From Nymphalis io (Eukaryota > Arthropoda > Insecta > Lepidoptera > Nymphalidae): a stretch of DNA of 64,000 nt. Of this stretch, positions 35,681-49,570 are shown piece by piece (the first letter of the stretch is position 1; every line of letters starts with the position of its first letter). Below the pieces are notes generated by a model. It saw only the letters and a list, made by a program, of their open reading frames with translations, did no database searches and was not told where the DNA came from. The DNA lies in NCBI RefSeq assembly GCF_905147045.1, contig NC_065888.1:6515001-6579000 (forward strand). Direction: 5' to 3'. A program made the position numbers and the translations under genes.

Positions 35681-35760
35681 CTCCTCTCTCTCAGTCGTTG
35701 TCGCGCGAAGAGTTATTAATATTGATTCGGTTTTCAGTGCAACATGTCTTATAAATAGTG
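35681..35760 (+). promoter_or_regulatory. Candidate promoter: GA/CT-rich element, arthropod initiator, TATA-like box
   Basis: The sequence ctcctctctctcagtcgttg combines a GAGA-factor-type CT run (35681-35690) with the arthropod initiator TCAGTC at 35691. A second TCAGT lies near 35735 and 'tataaatag' near 35750. CpG density is locally high (gtcgcgcg). Confidence 0.3.
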
Positions 35761-38700
35761 CTTGACTTATCTAAACCACTGTTTATTAATACTTAATCAA
35801 ACAAACAGCGCGCAGTCGTTAGCCTGTCAATGTTCTAATCTTGTTTTACTTGGAATTCTCGTCCAATGATTGTTTAACTTGGTTCTGTCAACTTCACATA
35901 CGTTTCGATGGACGCAGTCAGTGAATTGTCAAATCTTTACAATCGTAGCTTTTTATATGTGTGTAAGCTGTATTTAGACGTGTCAGAAAGAGACAAAAAT
36001 TATATAAATCTATGAATTTTTATTTCTATGTCAGTTTCCAAATAATTTTAGAAAATTTTTCGTATAACATAATTAAACTCGCATAACATTTTTAAAACAA
36101 ACCCCAACGGCCCCTTTCATACGACCGAATTTAAACTGGTGAGAAAAAAACAATACTAGTAGGTAATACCATGAATTTAATTAAATTTAACATTTTGTCG
36201 TAAAGCGTTTATTAATTATGAAACTCATATAGTCTCTCGTCTCCAACTTATTAACATAACTAGAATTCTTTTCGGGTACCTCCTGCATACAGTATAATCG
36301 TATGCACAATTTAGATAAGAATTCTGCAGAATATAAATATAAAAATCTTAATAATAAATAATCGAATGTCACATGTTTGTTTTTTTAATATAATTATGCA
36401 GTTATTAAACGCGATGCACGTCTTTACTCGGGAGTTATAATAATGAGAAGACGTCAAAGAATTGCATCACTGACAGAAACTGCATATAAGTGAATATGAC
36501 AAGTCCTGATCGTTCTCTTCCGGTGCCTCCAATGGCGTATCTGTTAAACATTCTACGTATTTGTATTTATCGCGTCGCTCGAAATAGCCTTTATCTATAC
36601 TCCGCTGAGGTCAGTGGGCGCTGAGCTGATACAAGAACGATCATTAACAACTCTGATTAAAACCCTACCATTTCTGCGTAGTAGTTTTTATTTCATAACA
36701 GCGTTATCACAAAAGTTGAACGTAAATCGCACTGAATGGCCTAAACGTGTACGCTGAGATGGTTATGAGTAATCTAGAATTTTATAAACGTAATACGTCA
36801 AATGTTTTCTGATTGAGCAATATCAGGTTTTTAGCGCGTGCCAGATTCATGCATCTTCTGTCAGTTAATTGTGGCTTAATATGTTTTTATGTAGCTCTTA
36901 AATTTATTTTTGACGGTGGTTGTGGGTCTTATATTTAACCATCTAAACATAATTTACGAACGACAGTATGATATGATAAAAGTATAATGTGACTGATTCG
37001 TTCGGATCTTCTATTTATCTCATATCATATCTTGATATGAGTATTTACAGCGTTTCAATTCAAAATGTATCCCGTAAGAGGGTGAATTTGTGGATAAATA
37101 TTTGTATCGATGCTTCTGTTTAACTACTTGAGGGTTAAATGAAGGAATGACTGTTTCAATGGACATTAGTCATTAATGAAATAAAATGGTGGAATCCAAT
37201 ATGTAGGCATCTGAAGTATTAATATTAAATAAATATATTTTTTTATAATTAATGTTATAATTGTTAAAAAATAGTTGTTTATTTTTGAATACCACTTACA
37301 TGAAGTTACTGTTGAGTGCATTTATTACAGCCTAGCATTAAAATATGACCAGAATTAATTAAAGCTTGTTGACATAGTCAAGATCTACGCCAGGATCAAC
37401 TCGGGTTTTGAACTATAAAAATATACATACTTACGTAGTTCACAACAATTTGTGAAGTTTGAATGAAAACTGTTAAACTTACGTGAAAAAGTGTTTCAAG
37501 CTTTTTTTGGTTTGACATTTTAGTAAGTTTTTGTGGTAGTTCCCGTTAATCAATAACGGGTTGACTCCCAAAAATAGAATAAAAATTAGCAATTCCGTGG
37601 ACTTCGTGGACATATAGGATATATATAGGATTCATTGCAGAAAACTTTTTAGTTAGCTAAGTCTACACAAATAGTGTGCGGTGATCGAAGTAAAATTTGG
37701 ATATGGATAATACAGGTTCCCAAATAACTCTTATACTTAAGAACACACGGTTGTAAGGGTACACGGTTAGTATATATATACAACATTAGAATCGGTCTTG
37801 ATTAGCTTTATATTTTCAAAATCGTCAAATTAATTTTATGATAATTTCTAAAAACGTGCTGTATTTAGTATTTAATGCTACGATCGTACATAAAACGTGA
37901 AACTTCAATATCTTACAGGAAATACATTTAATGTTTATGATTGTCGTAAACGCGTTTGATCATGCAATATTGAATGCCCTTCTTAGTGGGTGCGGGGAGA
38001 AGCAATAAATAACATAGTCTTCTCTCGGCATATGCCCTCAGATGATTTAATGCAGATGAACATACAACTTACTCATTACTTTTCTTTGTTATATTAAAAA
38101 TTGTGATAAATCTTAATATATGTACTTTAAATAAATAAAAAATAAAAAAAAACTAAATAAAACCGTGATGTTCCTTTACTTATTTTATTTATTTATTAAT
38201 TAATAATAATTATTATACAATAATAATTAATAAATGTTGGCTTATTAATAAAATATGTTCGAATTATTATTTTTTCCGTTTTTTAAATCTTAAAATGAGT
38301 ACAGTGAAGTGAAGCGCTCTCTTATGTTATGTAGACATATTTAAGATCCACGTTTCGACTGTGTATCTTTTGTTACTACACAACATATTTAAGATATAAG
38401 ACCTGTTATCGACTTGATTTCAAAATATAAAAAATATTTTTATTTAACAAATTAAATGTGCTTTTTATACACAAAAAGCTTATCTTAATAATGATGATAA
38501 CCGGATTAAAATCCAACGGGTTGTTTAGAAAATAAGCTCTAACTAATGGACACGAAAAACGTCTGTGTTTTATACTATTTAAAGGTAAATATTAATTGTA
38601 TCTTTTTATTTTAGACTTAATATTTTTTTATGGCAGCGCAGTTGTTAAAGCTTAGATGAAGTCTTAAAGTTATATCTAATTTTATTATGGATAGCTCGTA

Positions 38701-41700
38701 TTTATTAATTTTATTTCACTTTCGTCCCATGTATGTACCTAACAACAATAAAATTGATTTGTTGTAGTTGCTTTCGATTTTATAACGCATAATTATTAAG
38801 CGCTTAGATTTATACTTTCTCCATTTGAATTTTGCCTACGCCTCCGTTGTGTATTAATTTAAAATTACGTAAAAAATACACATCACATTGAACGAAACTG
38901 TATTATAGAAAGTTAGGAATGTAGGCTATATTGCAAATATTTTTTCCTCTCGTATAAACTTATTTTTTATTTTTAAATTTAATCATCGTTTTGCCATTTT
39001 TTTTTCTATTTGAAATGTTATTTCTAAACGCATTGTTTTATTAAGTGGAATTTTGAATCAAAAACGTGTTCGCATTCCTTTGCGCAATTATTATTCAATG
39101 TCAGTTCGTCATAAAGCAACTAACATTTCTTTTATATATTAACTACCACGTATATCGTGTTAAAGTCGTTCCTAATTTTTAAGTTAATTTTAATTTACAA
39201 TATTTGTTTTACCGTGTGTTCCTGTTGTCTAAACGCATGTAAGTATATTATATTTTCATTGTTACTAAACAAAAAAAAAATAGTACAATAGGTCTAGGTG
39301 AATAGGTCTAGGTGAGTAATAGAAATAGGTGATATATGTTAGGCGTAGACAAAGATAAGATGTTATGTCGGTTTTTGAATTGAATTGAATGAAATTCACT
39401 TTTCATTTAAAACTTTGTTATTAATTTCATATATTTATTTGCTTTATATATACTTATTTCAGTGTTTTATACTGGATTTTTTAAATTGGAAGTCTTTGAT
39501 CTTTGTTTGTGCATGAAAGGTATTCGGTTTTCAGTTTTCGAACATTGTAGTCATATATTATTAAATTCTTAATACCGTCTAAAGGCATACTTCCATTATT
39601 TAAATAATAACAGTTAAAGTAATTGCGTTTTCAAACAACATTTTACGTCATGTAATGATTAATATCTAGCGTATTAAAACATAACGAATGAAACATATAA
39701 GCTTAAGATGACAGCAGGTTTTTTTTTTTTTATAAACAGTAAAAGTAAAACAGTTCTAGGTTGCGAGTAATGTTCACAACATATTACAAATATATATTTT
39801 TTTGACATAAATCTGAAAAAAATATGACAAAGCGTTTTTTAGTTTCAATACGTAATAGACTACGGATAACGTCGATAGTACCGATTTAAATGTGTCTTAT
39901 CCTATGTTATTTTATTTCTTAGATAAATGTATAATTCACGATCGGTAACTCTCGAAAGGCATGCATATTAAGTCACAAAATTAAACGTTATGAAATAAAT
40001 TGGAACCCCATAAAGATATTTAGCGATAATATTCTAATCCGGTATTTTATAAGTAAAACAAGTTTAGATGGAATGTTTTTATTGATTAGTGATTCTGTAT
40101 AAAGACACATAGCAAGAGAATTAGTCATGTGTCGCATTGTATGTTTAAAGTATAATGCGCAGGACATATAACAATAGTACGAAAATAGAATGCTAGCATT
40201 CAACTGCGAAAAATACGTTTTATTGTTGATAATTTCGTTCATTTGTGTTATATATTACATGGCAAGGGATCCAAAGTGGTAAGATAATGAGAAACCTTAT
40301 AACATTTTCGACTCGGGCATTCGTCGTCTACTATATTTTCCATTATTCGATATGTACCACGACCTTCTAGAGGTCGTCCCTGTCTATCCACACTCGCAAG
40401 GCAATAAAGCAATTTATTAATGAAATATACCGATTAAAAAGCACCATTGGCGTCTTGCCAGACCTATCTGTATAAACATTGCGAATTTAAAGAAAATGTC
40501 ATTACGTAAGCCGTACAAATATTACGTCTTGTCTTAAGGAATTCAAGCCTTGAAAATTAAGCGGACTAAGAAGGAGTTCGTTAAATAAACTCGTTTATAT
40601 TAAAAAATAAACAGTTAACTAGGTTTTAGGAGTGGTTTAAATGTAATGAATATTATGATATGAAATTATTTTATGTTTTTTAAATAACATTTAATTCCAT
40701 TTACAAAAATGGGTAAACCAACTTTATTCCATTTTATAAAAATTATAAAACATCTACACTGCAATCTAGAATAACCATCATCTTAATTAAATCAATACTA
40801 AACATGCTACGCAAGGTTTAACTTAAATATATATATCAATTTTTGTTTAACCGATTTTTACTTGACGAAAGGTATCAAATTAATAAAAAAAATGTATCAT
40901 AAACGCTACAAGCTTTTACTAAAATGAATGATGTCGAGTGTATAATATGAATTTTCCTTGAAAGAACTGCTCTTGAGCAAAATGTTCACCGAAATACATA
41001 TTTGCCAACAACTTCCACTTTCCAATATTGTTAGCTTAAGGCGGCCGTACCGACCATTGAAAAGATCTACGTCGTTAACTAGCTAACGATGAAATACTGC
41101 ATAGCGTGCCTGCAGTTGGCTATTATATTGAAATTAACGATCCAAGTATGTTCTTAAGTTTATAATATCTAGTGCTGTTGCATGTCATTTAATTATGTAG
41201 ATATTTATATTTTCTAATATAACGATTGTTACAAGACCCTGCCAAATACTGGCATTGATCGGTTTAATGGTCGTTATGACGTAGTCAATATTACTACAAA
41301 TATTAAATTGAAATGTTTGCATATACACTTATACTTAAGAACGTATTTACTGTTTAATTGAATATATTATTCGTATAACTGTTGCGTAATTTATTATTGT
41401 TATTTTAAATAAATCGATATAATAAATCGTTTCATTAACACATAGGGCTGCGAACGTCGACCCTTTATCAACAAAGAAGTTCTGGAATATTCTGATTCCA
41501 ATTCTGGAAACATATACAATCGCCCACTACGCCTACAGGAATATGCTGTTAATCATAACTCCTTGCGACTCATGCTGTGACTAAGAAACACGCATTAGCA
41601 TAAATAACAATAAATATTATTTTTTACATATAAAAACATTCCCCTAAATCTTCGTCTTCAATTAATATCAAGTGAGTAAACTAAACTTTTATGAAGCAAA

Positions 41701-41847
41701 ATGATTGATGTATTTTTATTAGAACTCTTCAGAAACGACCATGCGTCATTCTCAAGACGTTGAATTTCTAAACTATTAAATGCATCAATCAAGATAGTAA
41801 AGTTAGGTACAAAGCTCCGTCGGCTCTCACAAAAGCTGTCATGGGTG

Positions 41848-41930
41848 TATAAATAGTTAAGAACATCTTGGCGTGGGTTCGGTTACTTCGGTGCTAGTGT
41901 ACCTAAAACCCACCATTGAATTTTTTAGTG
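41848..41930 (+). promoter_or_regulatory. Candidate TATA-box promoter (TATAAATAG)
   Basis: TATAAATAG at about 41848-41856 is followed 25-50 nt later by a GC-richer stretch (gcgtgggttcggttacttcg). Downstream, an open frame running to 42317 ends in a GC-rich segment opening with gcgATGgcgccggaggcagg at about 42195. Confidence 0.25.
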
Positions 41931-42609
41931 CTAACCTACTTTATAATACGGTTATTCGATAGATATATTGCGAACCTGGTCGTAAATATTTCTATTTGGC
42001 ATTCAATCCAGCGTATTCTTACATTTAATGGGATGACTGAATATAGCAATAATTTACTTCTTATAATTATCAGTCATAAAGAATTTTTAAAATTATTAGC
42101 ATATGGCAAGATTTGTGCTAAAGCTATGTTTGTGGTCTTTGAAGATTCTTACGTATGGATCGTAGTGCCGCAATTATTATTATTCATATTCGCGATGGCG
42201 CCGGAGGCAGGTGGCGTCCTGCTGTACGTTGACTCCGCGACCTTGGCGTCCACTCGTCTCAATGGCATGCTGTCTCGCGCCACTTTTTCATGTTTTTATC
42301 AAGGTCGATCACTTTAATACCATAAACTTTATATAAACTTACAAGATTTTACATGGAGTTTTTGTAATTTTTAAATATAAATTTAATAAATAACATACAA
42401 TGTTTACCACGCAACTTAAAATACAATTCCGTTTTAAATAAATGACGTAAACTTAAAATAGTAACATGTACCTATATATTTAATATTTTCGCTACTGACT
42501 TAAATATTATTTTAGTAAGCATTTTTTTCCTATCATAGAAATTTAGTACGCATTCCAATTTTGAAATATGATTTCGTTTAACAAGTGACGTACTGACTCC
42601 CTAAACACA

Positions 42610-42893
42610 CTGCCCCAATTGGCTGGTTGCTGTATGACGTCATTCATGTCTGCGCCCCGTCTGCGGTCGCTTCCCGGAACCGGTAGCCGCACTGCCTTCC
42701 TGCTTCAGTATCATTATCACTGGTAAAACTAACTTCACACATATAACCCAAACAAATGGCCCGTCAAGCGAATTGGGGACGAGAGAAATTAAAGCGGTCT
42801 GAACTAATACACTTCTTTCTAGGTGACGTCATCAACGCCTGTCACTCGTCTTCTATTGTTTCTAACAACCGTCTCGACTTACTACGAATCTAA
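42610..42893 (+). promoter_or_regulatory. Candidate promoter with CCAAT, two consensus CREs, initiator and a 45-codon ORF
   Basis: CCAAT at 42615-42619, TGACGTCA at 42635-42642 and again at 42824-42831, initiator-like TCAGTA at 42705-42710, then an ATG at 42756 opening 45 codons to TAA at 42891-42893 (MARQANWGREKLKRSELIHF...). A donor-like CTAG|GTGACG at 42821-42828 could end a first exon. The order CCAAT-CRE-initiator-ATG is that of a compact promoter. It may serve a short bunched isoform, but no link is shown. Confidence 0.35.
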
Positions 42894-45600
42894 CTGTGAT
42901 TTTGATGAATGAGTTTCACTCTTTATGTCACTGAACTTTGATCTGGTTTCGTTTTATGTGGGTGCTGTAAATGAATATTATTATCTATAGCTCCTCGCTA
43001 GAATATAGCAACTACCTACTTGTTGAAGTTTGAAATATATCAAAATATTGTTAACTAATCTTTATATATCCGTTTAGTTCTATATAGGTATATCAGAGAT
43101 TTTGCGTCTAATGCAAGCTATTTACGTTTTAATTACAAGTTTATAGTTTCATATATGTTCTTTATATAAAGTATTTTCAAATCATAAAATTAACATGCCC
43201 TGTATTTTTGATGGCCACATAATACAACTTACATTCTTAATGTTATTGGTGTTTGTACTACATTTTTCCTATATTCTTAAGATAAAGGGAAAAAGTCAAA
43301 ATTTTAGTCTAAAAATATATGATTCTTACTTCTACATTATCATCATCATTTTATCATAAAAAAATCTGTTGCTATTTACCAATATATTGTAGTTACTGCA
43401 GCCGAGTAGAGGCATCTTATTCATTTGATTAAATATTATTGGCAAATAATATGAAACCAATAATAAGCCTAATCTTGGGATCATTTGGAGCTATTTGTCC
43501 TATTCCAAACTATAAATAGATTTTTCTTACATTTTTTTCAACTATAGTTCTTATAATTTTTCATCATTCGCTACAGAACTGTGGTTGCATTTTAATGTTT
43601 ATTGTTCCACATTTAAAAATAAAATAAACATAGTCACATCATATTCATCGGAAAACTACAATATAATATACTATCAAAAACTGTTACACACAATATTGCT
43701 TCTTTAAGGCTGTGCTTAATATTCGCAAAATGTTCTTCAACCAGGAAACCGCGTACCGTTTACTTTACTTCACGTTAGCTTATTGTATTTATAACGTATC
43801 GTCGAACGCTAGATAAGGCTCTGCATTATAATTTATCATGGTAGCCAATAAAATTAGCAATTTTTTTCTTAGTATGTAATGACTAAATTTTTCAGTCGCT
43901 ACACAAGCAAATAAAGTAATGATTCAAAATGACCATCATGTTCTAGCGAACAAGTTCTTACTTCGTCCCTATTTTATCTGAAAATTTAAGGAGGATGCCT
44001 ATTTCCAGACGTTTCGGAAATCGATGTGAGATGGTGTCGCACTGCAGATACCTAAGTAATACATCCCGCGCCGGTTATTGGAGAAAGTTTGTCGTACCTT
44101 CTCCTTTTATTTTAAATTAATCTTCTATGCATAATACAAGCAATAAAAACAATGATTGATTTTCCTCCATATATTCCATATTAAACAGATTTCCTATGTG
44201 GTCAGTCAGTCAATTCATCTTATGCCAATGATTTGGTTATTATAATATTAATTGGTAGTTGTTTTGTAATCAAATCTCGATGCTAGCCGGCGGCAATGGC
44301 TGTTGTCTTCAATTAACCCAGTTCTTGGTTAGATCATAGTGTTTTTGTCTTCTCATTGGTTGCTTTCTTCCACCAGCTCGTGTTGGGTATAAGTAAAGCG
44401 TGTGCTGCGAACAAGGCAGTTACGATAAGGCATTACATGAGAGCCGAATTCACGTGTCTTGTAAGTACATACAATTACTATAACAACATCAAGTTTTATT
44501 TCTTGCCAAATTATTTTAATTTTTTCTCAAGTGTTCGACTCATATTTTTTAAGAATTTAGTTATATTACAAGATTCTTGGCATGTTTCTTGTTTTTAGTA
44601 ATTGCTAATTGTGTTAAAAATAAACATTGTTTATTTGTAACCAAGGAGAAATTTTCAAAAGTAAACTGATATATCTATATAAGATAGGTAGTAATTATAT
44701 CATCTAACAGCGAAATGTATAAGTATAATTTTATTTTTATTCTTAAGTAATTAATGTTATAGTATTTTTTAATATAAACAAGACAAATTACTTATTTCGT
44801 GGCAGGGCAATATCGGTTAAAGATGTTTTATATACTTCTTTCAAATTTGTATATCCTCAGTTCAGTTTCTTTGAGTTTAAATTACTTAATGATAATATTA
44901 ATGCAAATAAAAAAAACTGCATAGTTAAATATAGACGTTCGTGTAGCTTCATTAACTAATTCTTTTTCTAAATCTAGCGCATAAACAGGGGATATTTTGC
45001 GTATGAGTAATTCTTGAAGAGTTTTCTTTTAAAATATGTTATAATTATAATTTAGTTTTACTGTACACCTACATGCTCTTTGACGGGATGTCAAGACGAC
45101 TGACCCAATTGGCACGTGACTGCACGTTTAAAAGAAACTACTTCCTTTGCTTTCCTTGAAATTATATACTCATATTTTACGTTGTAAGTTTTTTTTCTCA
45201 TTCAACTTTAAAACTTATAAAGAAAACTTTATAAGTACCATAAGAAAGTTCCTTATAAAAATACTGTTTGAAGATATTTATTTAATATATACTTTGATAA
45301 AACCCTTAAAAGATTTATAAAATTGTGCTAGACATACATACTTATGACATAATACATAATTATTATGTTTGTAAAGTAAAGTCAAATCAAATTAGATATT
45401 GCGATATAACGTTACAATTACTTAACTTTACACTATAATCATAGAAGCTAAACAAAGTACAGAGTAACATTTCAATATGTTTTTAAAGTCATAAAATACA
45501 AAATATTTTGAAAACGTTCCAACTCAATAATTATTATCTAGATTCAGTTAATTTATTTTTACGGCGGACCCAAATATAAGAAAAGCTTTCAATCGTACAA

Positions 45601-45813
45601 TTAAAACAAATCTTGTTTGTGTTTGATATGTGGAATGTTGGTTGATGTCCCATAAATTTGTACTGGAGTCACGTGGTCACCGTCACGATTCGTGACGTTT
45701 CGCAGTTCTATACGCCCATTTGCGTGCACGAATGAAAAAACTTGGCATTGGTCGGACGCCCATTTTATCCTATGGCGCTCTGTGTCAGTGGCGTCTTCCC
45801 GGCGCTTAGACAT
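45601..45813 (-). CDS. Small hypothetical protein ORF (70 aa), single exon
   Basis: The frame from the ATG at 45813 (MSKRREDATDTERHRIKWAS...) to TAA at 45601 has balanced composition, mixed codon use and higher GC than its flanks. An AATAAA in the same sense lies 44 nt past the stop (45552-45557). I do not recognise the product; it has no signal peptide or membrane segment. It lies antisense in the presumed bunched intron. It could be a small gene, a retrocopy fragment or a remnant of a transposon ORF. Confidence 0.35.
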   Translation of the reverse strand: MSKRREDATDTERHRIKWASDQCQVFSFVHANGRIELRNVTNRDGDHVTPVQIYGTSTNIPHIKHKQDLF

Positions 45814-46814
45814 TACGTAGGAGAACTAATTAAGGAAGAAGATTTTACGTACACATTCAACTTAATATAACACAAACACTGGGTTATCACTGTTTCAACT
45901 TTAAACTGTTTTTAAAATCAGTGATATTTACGCTATTTTGATGCGTATATCCTCTAAATGTTATAGCTATTTATCATATCACTTTTTGAAACTTCAAGTT
46001 CGTATTTTGCGTTGAGTTTCAAGTTTGTTTTTACAGAATCTTCAATTTAAAGAATTAATTTTAATCAAATGACTAAAAAGTCTGTCAATTGTTTTCCGAC
46101 CTTTACAGCTGCAATAAGATTTTTCAATTTAATACCTTGTTAATAAATAATTTATTGTGTTTCAGAGTTTATATACTAGAAGCAAATTTTATTTGCGCGC
46201 TTTTCATCTTGGCACGCATATCTACGCCTGCGTGTTGTGGCTATTTAAATTATGCTAGTTATATTTGCAGTTTCCTATGATTAGATACTAAGCTATGAGA
46301 GCCTTCCGAGAATGTGGTTGCATCAGTTCTTTAATATTTACTTAAGGAACGAGTTTAGTCTACCGATATAATTGTATTTTGAATAAAATATAATTCTTTA
46401 ATAATTACAATTATTTATCATACCGGCGTCGCGTGTTACTTAACTAATCTGTTAGTCACGACCTCAGTCTCAGACTTGAAATCTTCTTTTAATAAAAAAT
46501 AACACTAACGAAAATATTTGAATGCATTTTATAACTGCAGATGCATGTGTCTCAGTAGAGAATCTTACTCGTTGAACTTGCATTAATAGACTAAATATAC
46601 AAGAAGTGGACTAGAAGTGACTAAGGACTCAAAATGGGTGCTTTCTACAACTGATTTGCTGTATTCGAGACATAGTAATGACACTATTGGCACTATAATT
46701 TGAATTTTGTTTATACGAACATACACGGAATAATCTGTATCTTTTCATTTATCTTTTGTAATAAGAACATTCGGGTTAGATTTTTGTTTCCGAATCAATC
46801 TACGTTGTGCTTGG

Positions 46815-46872
46815 TATAACTTCCAAACCTTATTACGAAGAGACCTTTAGCCAGCCGTGGGACATTTTCATT
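46815..46872 (+). repeat. Family B SINE tail fragment
   Basis: 'cttccaaaccttatt...gagacctttagccagccgtgggacatt' matches the tail of the 13834 SINE with several changes. Confidence 0.65.
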
Positions 46873-46969
46873 ACAAACTTTGGTGAGTTGTTCCGCGTAC
46901 GCCTCAATAGATTTCTAGCCAAAAAATTTACCTTATCCTTCAATATAAATGTTCTATGTAGATCTTTAT

Positions 46970-47010
46970 AATACCCGTGCGAAGCCGGCACGGGCAGCTG
47001 GTCTGATAGT
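46970..47010 (+). repeat. Terminal hairpin of a dispersed repeat (cccgtgc/gcacggg)
   Basis: 'cccgtgcgaagccggcacgg' forms a 7-bp stem. A related hairpin in reverse orientation is at 55018-55045 ('cccacggcttcgcccgcgtg'). Confidence 0.5.
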
Positions 47011-47986
47011 CATGGCCTATCTTTTTTTAAACGAATAATTGTCTGACTTTGTCGTATTACTATTTTTTGTGATAGTTCAAGTAGAGAAGGATTCAAAACT
47101 TTTTGACCTTTCGTCTAGGACACTGCATTTTTTATTAAGAAGGCGAGCTTCTATTTAGTTTTTATTCCACTCGTGTCAAGTTTATCATCATTTACAGTAT
47201 TTAAACAGCCGGCGGTATAAAATAACTTTAGTTTTAATTTAGTTCTATCCTGTTAATGAATAATGGAAAATCATTGGATGTATTCGAAAGTACATCGTTA
47301 CTAAAACAGTAAGTATTTTAAATATTATCATAATTAAAAAATTTATTCTTCGAAAAATTCCTTTCTCTTGAATTCGTTTTATAGTGTTGTAGTCGTGTCG
47401 TTTTATATTGTAGTACGTGTTGTTTTAAATCAAAATTACAATATTTTATATTACTTATCAGTTGCTTCCTTTTTTCCAGTTTTGTATTTATTGGTGTCAA
47501 TATGTTTTTTGATACTAATATACGGACCTATGAATAAATCGATAGGAATATCTTTAAGCGTTCTTTATACAACTAGAAATTGGTATTAACTTACAAGACA
47601 ATAGGATTAGAATTCAACGTAGAATCTAAATATAGTGTATGTTCAGACACGCCACATTCCGTCCCGGAGAGTGGATTCCTATGTATTTAAATATGTAGTT
47701 GTTTATACATACCTATATTTACCTAAACAGGTATCGAACCAACCTGTTTTAGGTATGCCGAGAGTCTAGAAGCTACGTTCGAATGTAGGAAAACTAGTCT
47801 TTAAATATCTAATTAGGTACATGATAATGTTATCTTCATTTTTCATATCGATTTTCTCAATTATGATGATGGTTGGCCATAAAGTATGATATGCAACTAT
47901 TGATATTTGCATATTTTTATTGTGCGTAACTTTCGCATTCACAAACATAAACCATAATCGTTTTCACATAAAAACAAGAACTCATC

Positions 47987-48289
47987 TTGTATATAAATTT
48001 GAATGTTGCTTTAATTAGGAATAATAGACCTCGAACCCCTTTGACTGATCACCGTGTTCATATTTTCATGGGGACGGTTTTAAATCTACCGCTTTATATC
48101 CACCCTGTTGACACGCCGCTTGATGACGCTCCATCACATGAATTTCTATACCGTTTTGCCGATCGCCCTGACAATGCAATGCTATTGAGCAGGGAGTATA
48201 TTTTATCGCAAGGCAATTCGGACAGTTTACAGACAAATTTAAAGAGTCACGCAACGTATCTAACAAAAAAGACTTACATTAATGTTTGA
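47987..48289 (+). other. Open frame with coding-like centre (100 codons, first ATG near 48069)
   Basis: The central part (HPVDTPLDDAPSHEFLYRFADR) has mixed composition and a GC content above that of its flanks. No splice sites, signal peptide or recognisable domain. The opposite strand is also open for 66 codons, which weakens the coding case. Confidence 0.18.
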
Positions 48290-49570
48290 GTGCAAAACAC
48301 CTACTGACATTTATTAATTAATTGAACAGTTTGGATTATTCATGTTGCTTATCCGTGAAGTTCTTATAACAGAAAAACTATACGTGTATGCAATTTCCTT
48401 TACATCCATTGTCGGACGTTAAATCAGTTTTTTTTTGTAATGTTTCGGAACTTCGAATACGCTACCAATAAAAGCCAGGTAATTGATTAATTATTGCCCA
48501 AACTTATACAATTTGCGTGACAAAAGATTACCGGCTGCTTGCAACTGCTTCCTCTGTTTCGATTTTTGTTTTTATTGTTTCGTTAATCAGACAGACATCA
48601 TTATTACTATATGTAATCATATGCTCACGTGTTCCCGTCAGCATAGGATTCCGTGCAAGGATTACATCGCAAATTACTATCGCAATGAACAAATTAATTT
48701 GATAGGGTAACAAAAATATTATTACATTAAAACGTTTTCTAGAAAAAATAAGGATCGTTCAAATATTTTTATGTAAAACTGTTTTTAGTATAATAACTTC
48801 GTTTTCTTAACTCGTTTAGAAATTTACTTTATATAAAGCAAATGGATAAATTTACATATACATAGTCACCGCAATTTCAAATGACATGAAACTTAACGGA
48901 CCCGAAAATGTTTGATAGTAAGCTAATATGATTTATTCATCTTTACATTAAAATATTACTAACGATTTACACCTTAAATATTATCACAAACACGTCATCC
49001 TTACATACTTTCATGCTATAAAAATGTTGTATCATCCATTGCTGATTGTTATTTAGTATAAGCTATGAAAAATTTAAAATAATCTTCAATACAAAAACAA
49101 CTCTTTGAGGAGAAAAAATACCAAACTTATAATAAGTTTACCTGAGCGGTGGCCTTAAGTATGTTTAAAATAACCTTAATTTTCATTAAGACATTAGTCT
49201 CTTACATGAGAACAATATATATAATTATTTTATAGTAGAGCTATTTTCAATAACATATTTTAATAGTCTGGATTTAAAAACGTTGAATGAGTTCACATTT
49301 TTTACATACGATGGAAGATTGTTACGTAGTTGTGCTCTTTCATAGGTGATATTCTTTTTAGCATAATTTGCAAGTATCCTAAGTAATCCTTAGAAGCCAC
49401 TTTATAATAACAAAATTGTTTATGGTACAATATTCTTTTAATTGCTATTTCATCATTGATAAAGACTAATAGGTTTCTATAATACGTTCTCAGATTACTA
49501 TTGTGTCTCACACTATAATCTTGACAAGGATTGGCATAAATCACTGGTTCTATCAATATCAGGAGCTGAA

